DNA of 16,852 nt from Desulfobacteraceae bacterium UBA2771 (lineage in GTDB: Bacteria; Desulfobacterota; Desulfobacteria; Desulfobacterales; Desulfosarcinaceae), in NCBI GenBank assembly GCA_002352605.1, contig DEIP01000102.1, positions 1-16,852 of the forward strand, read 5' to 3'. The translations under genes and the position numbers were made by a program. This document shows positions 6,720-13,329 of this stretch, piece by piece. The first letter of the stretch is position 1. Each line of letters begins with the position of its first letter. Below the pieces are notes generated by a model that worked only from the letters and a program-made list of their open reading frames with translations, did no database searches and had not been told where the DNA came from.

Positions 6720-7325
6720 TTGGAACAAAAGCAAGAAACCAATCCATCCTCGGAAACCCTGCCCCAACTGGGTCCGGTGGTCGTCCATCTGATGAAGGGC
6801 GTGTTGTACCGCGATGCCCGGGAGACGGTATGGCAAGACCTGTTGCTTTTGGAAAGCCAGGTGAGCGACTACGTCCGGGTAATGGGGTTGGATTTGATGA
6901 TGGATGAGGCCGAAGGGTACGCCTACCTTCACCAAAGGGATTCGGATAGCGATGATGAAAAATTGCCGCGGTTAATGCAACGCCGCTCCCTGAGTTATCC
7001 GGTGAGCCTGCTTTGCGTGCTGCTGCGCAAAAAACTGGTGGAAGCGGATGTGGGTGGCGAAGATCTGCGGGTGGTATTGACCCGGGATCAGATGGCGGAG
7101 ATGATGCGGGTTTTTTTACAGGATCAGCCCAATGAGGCCAAACTGGTGGACCGGATCGACACCCATATCAACAAGGTTGCCGAATTGGGATTCTTGCGGC
7201 GTTTTCAAAAATCGCCCGATACCTTCGAGGTGCGGCGGATATTGATGGCCCTGGTGGACGCCAGTTGGCTCGCCGACTTGGATGAAAAGCTGAAGGCGTA
7301 TTTGGACCATGCAGCAACTGATTGA
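6720..7325 (+). CDS. jetB: JetB, Wadjet type I KITE subunit (DUF4194)
   Basis: A 201-residue DUF4194 protein equivalent to MukE: a tandem winged-helix (KITE) subunit that binds the JetA kleisin and contacts DNA. Recognisable parts are VVVHLMKGVLYRDARETVWQ near residue 22, the acidic stretch HQRDSDSDDEKLPRL, RRSLSYPVSLLCVLLRKKLVE and the C-terminal FEVRRILMALVDASWLADLDEKL. The start is TTG at 6720 with GGAG at 6711-6714, 5 nt upstream; no better ATG exists nearby. The 3' end overlaps jetC by 17 nt, implying translational coupling. The length is typical and the protein appears intact. Confidence 0.95.
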   Translation: MEQKQETNPSSETLPQLGPVVVHLMKGVLYRDARETVWQDLLLLESQVSDYVRVMGLDLMMDEAEGYAYLHQRDSDSDDEKLPRLMQRRSLSYPVSLLCVLLRKKLVEADVGGEDLRVVLTRDQMAEMMRVFLQDQPNEAKLVDRIDTHINKVAELGFLRRFQKSPDTFEVRRILMALVDASWLADLDEKLKAYLDHAATD

Positions 7326-10300
7326 TTTTTCCGAAACCGATGCCACGGCCGGGTTTCGCCTCCAATCCTTCGAGGTGTTAAACTGGGGCACCTTTCATCG
7401 CCATGTGTGGTCCCTTCCCGCCGGCGGCAGCAACGGACTTTTAACCGGCGACATCGGTTCCGGCAAATCCACCCTGGTGGACGGATTAACCACCTTGTTG
7501 GTGCCGCCCCAGCAGCTAATTTACAACAAGGCTGCCGGTGCGGAAACCCGGGAGCGGGACCTTCGTTCCTACGTCCTGGGATATTTCAAAAGCGAAAAAA
7601 ATGTCGAAACATTGGAGGCCAGTTCCGTGGCCCTTCGGGACCAGAACAGCTTTAGTGTGCTGTCGGCCGTTTTTTTCAATGCCGGTTATCGACTGGCCGT
7701 GACGCTGTCTGTCGTGCTCTGGCTGCCGGACAAGGGCAAGCAGCCGGAACGATTTTATGTGGTGGCCGACAGGGCTTTGCGGATCAAGGACGATTTCGGC
7801 GGATTCGGCAAAGATATCCGGGAATTGAAAAAGCGTCTGAAAAAGCGGAAAAAGACGAACGTATTCGATTCGTTTACAAAATACAGCGCCGCCTTCATGC
7901 GGCGCATGGGGATCGAAAACAGCCAGGCGTTGAGCCTGTTTTTTCAAACCGTTTCCATGAAATCCGTGGGAAACCTGACCGATTTCGTTCGCAGGCACAT
8001 GCTGGAGATGCCGCCGGTGAAAGTGCGCATCGATGGGCTGTGCCGGCAGTTTGAAGATCTAAACAAGGCCCATGGGGCGGTACTCCGAGCCCGGGATCAG
8101 GTGGAACGCCTTTCGCCATTGGTGGACCATTGCCACACCCATCGTCAAAGGGAGGCAAAAATGGACCGCCACCGCCGTTACCGAGAGATATTGCACGCCT
8201 TTTTCGCCGCCAAAAAGGCGGTGTTGCTAGATGATCGAATTCGGATATATGAAACCGAGGCGGAAAAACGGTCGGCCCAACTCACCCGGGTCAAACACAA
8301 ACTGGGTGCCTTGAAGCTGCATGAGGCCAAACTTCGCCAGGCCATTTTCGAAAAAGGCGGCAACCGGCTGGCCGAGTTGGCCAATGAGATCGACCGCTTG
8401 ACCACCGAATGCACCCGCATTAAACAACGGACCCAATTCTATTTGGACCTTTGCCGCAAACTCTCCCTTCCCAAACCCAACAATGACGAAACCTTCTTGG
8501 CCAACAGGGAGACGGTAAACTCCCGGGTGGCCGCAGTAGACGCCCGGGTGGCCGAACAGGAAAACCGCCAAGTGGAGACCCGAGTTCGCCTCAAGGAGTT
8601 GGGAACACAGATCTCCGATATAGAAGCGGAGCTGGATTCCCTCAAAAAACGCAAAAGCAATATCCCCTTAAAAAATATCACCATCCGAAAAAAGCTGTGC
8701 GAATCATTGGGGGTGGATGAGGCAACCATCCCCTTTTGCGGTGAATTGCTGCGCGTCCGGGATACGGAAAAGGCGTGGGAGGGCGCGGCCGAGAGGATGC
8801 TTCACAATTTCGGGCTGAGTCTGCTGGTGCCCGAAAAATGCTACGTTTCCGCGGCCGCCTACGTGAACGACCATCATCTGGCCGGCCGCATCGTGTACTA
8901 TAAAACCGTTGCCCGCGAGCCCCAGCTGGTGGACACCACGGATCCCCATGCACTGTGCCGCAAACTGGAGATCAAGCCGGAAAGCTCCTTTTACGATTGG
9001 CTGGAGTCCGAGTTGTTTCGGCGGTTCAATGCGGTGTGCTGTGAGGATCTTACCGTGTTTCAACGCCTGCCTTTTGCCGTGACGCGGCAGGGCCAGATCA
9101 AAAGCGCGGGAAGGCGTCATGAGAAGGACGACCGCTTTGCCATCCATGATCGCAGCCGCTTTATTTTGGGTTGGCGAAATGTGGAAAAAATCGAAGCCCT
9201 GACCCGGGACTGGAACGGTTTGCAAGGCAAACTGGACAGGCAAATCGAAATTCTGAAGGATGCCGATGCCGAGCGTAAAGTTCTCAACGAGGAAAAAGAT
9301 CTCCTGCGAAATCTGTTGATGTTCGCCTCTTTTTCCGAGATCAATTGGCAGATCCTGGCCATTGAGATCGAAAAATTACATACGGAAAAAAAAGAGCTTC
9401 AAAAAAGTTCCGACATTCTCCAAACCCTCCAAACACAGCTCTCGGACAATCAGGCGGATATTGTCAGATGGGAGGAAAAAAAAGATAAACTGATCGAGAT
9501 CATCAGCAAAATCGAGGTGCGGTTGCAAAACTATAAGGAGATCCGCAACACGGCTTTGGGCCAACTGGGGGAGGTGCCGAAAAAATATCGGGACGAGATC
9601 TTTCCGGATTTGGAAAATTTGCAGGGCGATGCGCTGAAAGATTTGCCGATTACGGCAAAAAATTGCGATGTCCGTCAGACCCAGATGCGCAATTGGCTCC
9701 AGGATCGCATTGATCTCATGGTAAAAAAACAGAACCGTCTGTCCCAAACCATCGTCCAGCTCATGCAAGCGTATAAGAACGAATATCCCATACAAACCCG
9801 GGAAACCGACGCTTCCGTGGCGGCGGCCGACGAATACACACGGATGTTGGACACCTTGGTCCAAGAAGATCTGCCCCGGCACGAAAGCCGTTTTAAAACC
9901 ATGCTCAATGAGGGCACCATCCAAAACATGGCGCTGTTTCAGTCCAAACTGGAAAGCGAACTGGCCGACATCCGGGATAAAATCAAAATCATCAACCGCT
10001 CTTTATCGGCCATCGATTACAACGACGGTTCGTATATTGCGCTGATGGCCGATCCCAGCCGGAACAGGGAGGTGCGCCAGTTCCGACAGGATCTGAAAGG
10101 CTGTTTGGGCGGCACCCTCACCGGCAAGGCGGATGAGGATTACAACGAGTATAAATTTTTGCAGGTAAAAGCCATCATCGACCGTTTCAATGGAAGGGAC
10201 GGGCGCACGGACATAGACCACCGCTGGACGCAAAAAGTCACTGATGTGAGAAACTGGTCGGTTTTTTCCGTTTCTGAACGCTGGCGGGAAGATGATGGGG

Positions 10301-10683
10301 AAAAAGAGTATTTTTCAGACACCAGCGGAAAATCCGGCGGGCAAAAAGAGAAGTTGGCCTATACCATTCTGGCGGCGGCCCTGGCCTATCAATTCGGTTT
10401 GAAATGGGGGGAACGGCGTTCCCGTGCCTTTCGTTTTGTCATGATCGATGAAGCCTTTGGCCGGGGGTCGGATGACTCCACGCGTTATGCATTGGAATTG
10501 TTCAATAAACTAAACCTGCAATTGCTGATCGTCACGCCCATGCAAAAGACCCACATCATCGAAGACTATGTTCAATCCGTTCACTTCATTCACAATGAGG
10601 GGGGACGCAACTCCATGATCCGCAACCTGACCATCGAGGAATACAAAGAGGAAAAAGCCGCCTTTCAGAAAGTCGGATCGTGA
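7309..10683 (+). CDS. jetC: JetC, Wadjet type I SMC-like ATPase
   Basis: A 1124-residue MukB/Rad50-like SMC protein, the motor that extrudes plasmid DNA loops. Walker A GDIGSGKST is at 47-55; two long heptad-rich coiled coils (about 260-460 and 620-900) flank a hinge-like globular region that begins IPFCGELLRVRDTEKAWEG (about 474). The ABC signature SGGQKEKLAY starts at residue 1009, and Walker B VMIDEAFGRGSD has the catalytic Glu1048 after Asp1047. All ATPase motifs are intact, so the protein should be active. The ATG start lies inside the end of jetB (17-nt overlap), and the stop overlaps the jetD GTG by 4 nt. In the known mechanism JetC dimers with JetA and JetB extrude DNA until the loop size reveals a small closed circle, which JetD then cuts. 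Confidence 0.97.
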   Translation: MQQLIDFSETDATAGFRLQSFEVLNWGTFHRHVWSLPAGGSNGLLTGDIGSGKSTLVDGLTTLLVPPQQLIYNKAAGAETRERDLRSYVLGYFKSEKNVETLEASSVALRDQNSFSVLSAVFFNAGYRLAVTLSVVLWLPDKGKQPERFYVVADRALRIKDDFGGFGKDIRELKKRLKKRKKTNVFDSFTKYSAAFMRRMGIENSQALSLFFQTVSMKSVGNLTDFVRRHMLEMPPVKVRIDGLCRQFEDLNKAHGAVLRARDQVERLSPLVDHCHTHRQREAKMDRHRRYREILHAFFAAKKAVLLDDRIRIYETEAEKRSAQLTRVKHKLGALKLHEAKLRQAIFEKGGNRLAELANEIDRLTTECTRIKQRTQFYLDLCRKLSLPKPNNDETFLANRETVNSRVAAVDARVAEQENRQVETRVRLKELGTQISDIEAELDSLKKRKSNIPLKNITIRKKLCESLGVDEATIPFCGELLRVRDTEKAWEGAAERMLHNFGLSLLVPEKCYVSAAAYVNDHHLAGRIVYYKTVAREPQLVDTTDPHALCRKLEIKPESSFYDWLESELFRRFNAVCCEDLTVFQRLPFAVTRQGQIKSAGRRHEKDDRFAIHDRSRFILGWRNVEKIEALTRDWNGLQGKLDRQIEILKDADAERKVLNEEKDLLRNLLMFASFSEINWQILAIEIEKLHTEKKELQKSSDILQTLQTQLSDNQADIVRWEEKKDKLIEIISKIEVRLQNYKEIRNTALGQLGEVPKKYRDEIFPDLENLQGDALKDLPITAKNCDVRQTQMRNWLQDRIDLMVKKQNRLSQTIVQLMQAYKNEYPIQTRETDASVAAADEYTRMLDTLVQEDLPRHESRFKTMLNEGTIQNMALFQSKLESELADIRDKIKIINRSLSAIDYNDGSYIALMADPSRNREVRQFRQDLKGCLGGTLTGKADEDYNEYKFLQVKAIIDRFNGRDGRTDIDHRWTQKVTDVRNWSVFSVSERWREDDGEKEYFSDTSGKSGGQKEKLAYTILAAALAYQFGLKWGERRSRAFRFVMIDEAFGRGSDDSTRYALELFNKLNLQLLIVTPMQKTHIIEDYVQSVHFIHNEGGRNSMIRNLTIEEYKEEKAAFQKVGS

Positions 10684-11888
10684 TCACCCAGGCCCAAATC
10701 CGTAAGAAAGCCATGATTCAATGGAATTCCGGCGCATTTTTAAGCAGCTGCGTGGAAAACACGACGATCTTTCCCATTATCATTCGCTTTCGCACACCGT
10801 CCGGCAAGGAAATCTTGGATACTTATGACCGGGTGCGCACCTGGATTCAAGCCCTGCGGAATAATAGCAAGGAATCTACAGCCAACGGATATGAAATCGT
10901 CTGGCAATCCATCCGTCACCGCAATATCGGCGATCAGCAACTGCCCCGGCAACTCGTCTTTTCCACACCGGCGGATTGGCTGACCTTCATTCAAAAGGAG
11001 AAGGAACATCGAGCCTTTATGGACGTGGTCGACCAAACCCGCAGTGCCCGTCCCGAACTGTTGCCCCATCTTGCCCAAAAGCCCCTGAAAATTTTGGGAG
11101 ATGCGGCTCACTGGCCAAAGATTCTCACTGTTTGTGAATGGTTCAAGAACCATCCGTCGCCAGGCTTGTATATCCGCCAGCTGAACATCGCCGGCGTGGA
11201 CACCAAATTTATTGAAACCCATAAATCGTTATTAAATGATCTGTTGCCCTTGGTGCTTGAGAAGACGCAAGTGGATGGGGCGGTCACCGGTTTGGCCAAA
11301 CATGGTTTCGAACGCAAATTCGGCCTTGCCTATGATCCGCCCCTGGTACGGTTGCGCCTGTTGGATCCGGATTTGGTCAGGGGCGGATTTTCTGATATCA
11401 CCGTTTCTTTGGACCAACTGGCGCAAATCGATGTGGGGGCCAAAACGGTCTTTATCACCGAAAACAAGATCAACGGCCTTGCCTTTCCCCAGGTCCGCCA
11501 GGCCATGGTGATTTTCGGATTGGGGTATGGTGCCGAAATGCTCCCGGAGATCGGCTGGCTGGGAGAAAAGGATATTTTCTACTGGGGGGATATCGATACC
11601 CACGGGTTTGCCATCCTCTCGCAAATTCGAGGACATTTTTCCCATGTGCGATCTTTTCTCATGGATCGAAAAACCTTTATGGCCCACCAAGCGTTGTGGG
11701 GCACAGAAATTCCGGGTAAGCGTTTTACCGGTAACTTGGCTCATCTCACCGAACCGGAGCATGAATTGTTTGACGACCTGAAGCAACACCGCCTGGGCCC
11801 TCATCTTCGGTTGGAACAAGAGCGTATCCGTTTTTCCGTATTGTTGGACGAATTGGGACGGTTTCAGGGGGTACGCGCAACTAATTGA
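10680..11888 (+). CDS. jetD: JetD, Wadjet type I Toprim nuclease (DUF3322-DUF2220)
   Basis: A 402-residue two-domain protein: an N-terminal DUF3322 (roughly 1-190) and a C-terminal DUF2220 Toprim domain. The Toprim active-site acidic residues are visible as Glu261 in FITENKIN and the DxD pair Asp304/Asp306 in YWGDIDTHGF; PPLVRLRLLDPDL is another family mark. JetD is the endonuclease that cuts both strands of circular plasmids after capture by the JetABC motor, and is related to topoisomerase VI/Spo11-type Toprim folds. The GTG start overlaps the jetC stop (GTGA), the usual coupled arrangement, so no separate ribosome site is needed. Length and motifs are normal. It is the last gene of the operon; a structured region begins 8 nt after its stop. 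Confidence 0.96.
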   Translation: MITQAQIRKKAMIQWNSGAFLSSCVENTTIFPIIIRFRTPSGKEILDTYDRVRTWIQALRNNSKESTANGYEIVWQSIRHRNIGDQQLPRQLVFSTPADWLTFIQKEKEHRAFMDVVDQTRSARPELLPHLAQKPLKILGDAAHWPKILTVCEWFKNHPSPGLYIRQLNIAGVDTKFIETHKSLLNDLLPLVLEKTQVDGAVTGLAKHGFERKFGLAYDPPLVRLRLLDPDLVRGGFSDITVSLDQLAQIDVGAKTVFITENKINGLAFPQVRQAMVIFGLGYGAEMLPEIGWLGEKDIFYWGDIDTHGFAILSQIRGHFSHVRSFLMDRKTFMAHQALWGTEIPGKRFTGNLAHLTEPEHELFDDLKQHRLGPHLRLEQERIRFSVLLDELGRFQGVRATN

Positions 11889-11896
11889 ACTTTCGG

Positions 11897-12011
11897 CCCA
11901 GATAGCTTATTTCCTGTTCGGAGACGACATCTATCCTGACACAGGGGGCCAAAGGCCGTGGAAAACTTGGACCACCAGGCAAAATAAGTGTTCCTATTAA
12001 GGATATCTGGG
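11897..12011. repeat. Multi-branched inverted-repeat structure after jetD
   Basis: An outer stem pairs CCCAGATA (11897-11904) with TATCTGGG (12004-12011). A second pairs CTTATTT (11906-11912) with AAATAAG (11982-11988), extended by CCTG (11913-11916)/CAGG (11976-11979). Inside are three small hairpins in a row: CCTG-ACA-CAGG (11935-11945), GGCC-AAA-GGCC (11947-11957) and GTGG...CCAC (11958-11975). No sequence is shared with the element upstream of jetA. It may be a structured 3' UTR, a small RNA or a mobile repeat. The short T-run at 12039-12045 lies 27 nt beyond it and is not directly attached to a stem. Confidence 0.45.
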
Positions 12012-12356
12012 TCTATCCTCTTGCCAAAAGGTTTAGACTTTTTTTGAATAATTGACTTCAGAAGGGGTAACCCGAATAATTACAAAAAAGCTCTGGGGAT
12101 ACGGCGGGGTATGCAGTGTATATTTTTATTTTTTTAGGCGGGATATCGCAGCGGGGTATATGCTGAGCCGTTACATTATTTTGTCACTTGGGCGGGATAA
12201 ACCGTTACTATATTCGTATCCTAACAACTCACCTGGGAGATGGGGTTCGTCCTCCTGGATCGCGAAGCCTGTGCGGAGAATGCTCACATACTTCGTCGCC
12301 GCAGTGACGAGGGATAAAGCGTAACGCAGATATCGGGCCTCACGAAGTCGTCAACA
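12012..12356. other. Intergenic region without a convincing gene
   Basis: No supported gene on either strand. A 90-residue plus-strand frame (12052-12324) starts at a TTG without a ribosome site and has no family resemblance. Four near-copies of GCGGGRTA occur at about 12104, 12138, 12151 and 12192, and CCGTTAC occurs twice (12168-12174, 12202-12208). Poly-T at 12039-12045 might end jet transcription but lacks a strong adjoining stem. The convergent DUF3786 gene ends at 12357. Confidence 0.5.
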
Positions 12357-13175
12357 CTATCCGGCCGCCTCGACAAACCCATGCCGGAGCGCCAGCTTCT
12401 GGAACATCTGGGTCAGCCCTGCCCCTATTGAGAAAACGGAGCCGATGTCCAGGTTTCGGACGACAGTTTCGTCGAAGAAAATATTGAGGCTGGAGTCGAT
12501 GCCTTCGTCCGGGCGCCAGTAGCAGATCATGACGGGCACCTTGGGCAGGGGATACAGCACCACGGAGATGTCCGACTGAAACTGCCGTTGCACCTGCCTG
12601 CCGGAAAACATGTGGACCACATCGTCGAACAGGTCGGTGTGGGTGTCGGCCACTTGTTTCATGGCCTCTTCGCAGCGTTTTTGAAAGAGCGGATAACGGT
12701 CCTTTCCGTTTTTCAGTTCCCGGAAGGAAACCCATTGACCGGTTGGGGAAATGCCATGGCTGTTGAGCACATAGTCGAAAAAGGGGGCTGCCACCCAGGG
12801 ATTGACGTGAATGTCCGAATGGAAGATTCCCTGTGCGTCGACGCTGAAATCCTTGCCGAGGATTTTCAGGATCAGTCGGCCGTTTTGAAATCGGCCCCCG
12901 GTTCTTTCGGCCGCTGACACGAGATTGATGCCGGCAATTTTTTGTTTTACCATTGCCAAAAATTCCTCCCGGTTGGTTTCTATCATGCTTGGGTCGCCGG
13001 AATCTCTGGAAAAGCGTTCGACAACGCCAGGGTCCAGCCGGGGGCATTGGTCAATTCTTTTTTGGCCCCGTAAAACGGCTCCGGCAAAAGCCAGACAGGT
13101 TTTTTCACCGCAGTCCCGGCAGTTGGATTTGTCTAGCAGTTTGAAGATCTCCATGGCATTTTTCGGCGCAGGCAT
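12357..13175 (-). CDS. DUF3786 protein with N-terminal 4Fe-4S motif
   Basis: A 272-residue soluble protein. Start ATG at 13175 is chosen because GGGGAGG (13181-13187) lies 6 nt upstream; an upstream TTG at 13196 would overlap that site. The N-terminus has Cys19-x2-Cys22-x4-Cys27-x16-Cys44-Pro, the four-cysteine 4Fe-4S arrangement seen in the small domain of corrinoid iron-sulfur proteins and RnfB (CRDCGEKTCLAFAGAV...CP). Residues about 75-272 are a DUF3786 domain (HSDIHVNPWVAAPFFDYVLN, PVMICYWRPDEGIDSSLNIFFD, VFSIGAGLTQMFQKLA). Proteins of this design occur mainly in anaerobes with Wood-Ljungdahl or corrinoid metabolism; the biochemical role is unknown. A redox or corrinoid-linked function is inference. 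It is not operonic with the transporter, whose stop lies 155 nt upstream. Confidence 0.9.
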   Translation of the reverse strand: MPAPKNAMEIFKLLDKSNCRDCGEKTCLAFAGAVLRGQKRIDQCPRLDPGVVERFSRDSGDPSMIETNREEFLAMVKQKIAGINLVSAAERTGGRFQNGRLILKILGKDFSVDAQGIFHSDIHVNPWVAAPFFDYVLNSHGISPTGQWVSFRELKNGKDRYPLFQKRCEEAMKQVADTHTDLFDDVVHMFSGRQVQRQFQSDISVVLYPLPKVPVMICYWRPDEGIDSSLNIFFDETVVRNLDIGSVFSIGAGLTQMFQKLALRHGFVEAAG

Positions 13176-13225
13176 AGGCAGCCTCCCCATTTTCAATCGT
13201 AAACAACGTCGGTCGACACGGCCGT

Positions 13226-13231
13226 ATTATA
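13226..13231 (-). promoter_or_regulatory. Candidate -10 box (TATAAT) for the DUF3786 gene
   Basis: On the minus strand a perfect TATAAT occurs at 13231-13226, about 50 nt before the DUF3786 start codon. No good TTGACA-like -35 box lies 16-18 nt upstream of it, so the call is tentative. Confidence 0.3.
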
Positions 13232-13329
13232 ACGATAAGGAACACAATAACACGGTCTTGATCATCGACGCACGAAATATCCACCGCAAGGTGACGCGTA
13301 GGATTGATGACTTTGACCTGCCGTTACAC

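Noticed and set aside
8704..9243. 179-residue minus-strand ORF inside jetC
   Set aside because: It is antisense to the conserved hinge region of JetC with no family resemblance.
11232..11819. 195-residue minus-strand ORF inside jetD
   Set aside because: It is antisense to a well-supported gene and has no recognisable motif.
12039..12045. T7 run as the jet operon terminator
   Set aside because: The closest stem (CC-AAAA-GG) is too weak, and the larger structure ends 27 nt upstream, so an intrinsic terminator is not supported.
12052..12324. 90-residue plus-strand ORF after jetD as a fifth Wadjet gene
   Set aside because: It begins at TTG with no ribosome site, has no recognisable domain, and known type I Wadjet loci have four genes.
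12340..13047. 235-residue minus-strand ORF overlapping the DUF3786 gene in another frame
   Set aside because: It is an out-of-frame shadow with Pro/Arg-rich composition; the other frame has clear domain motifs and a strong ribosome site.
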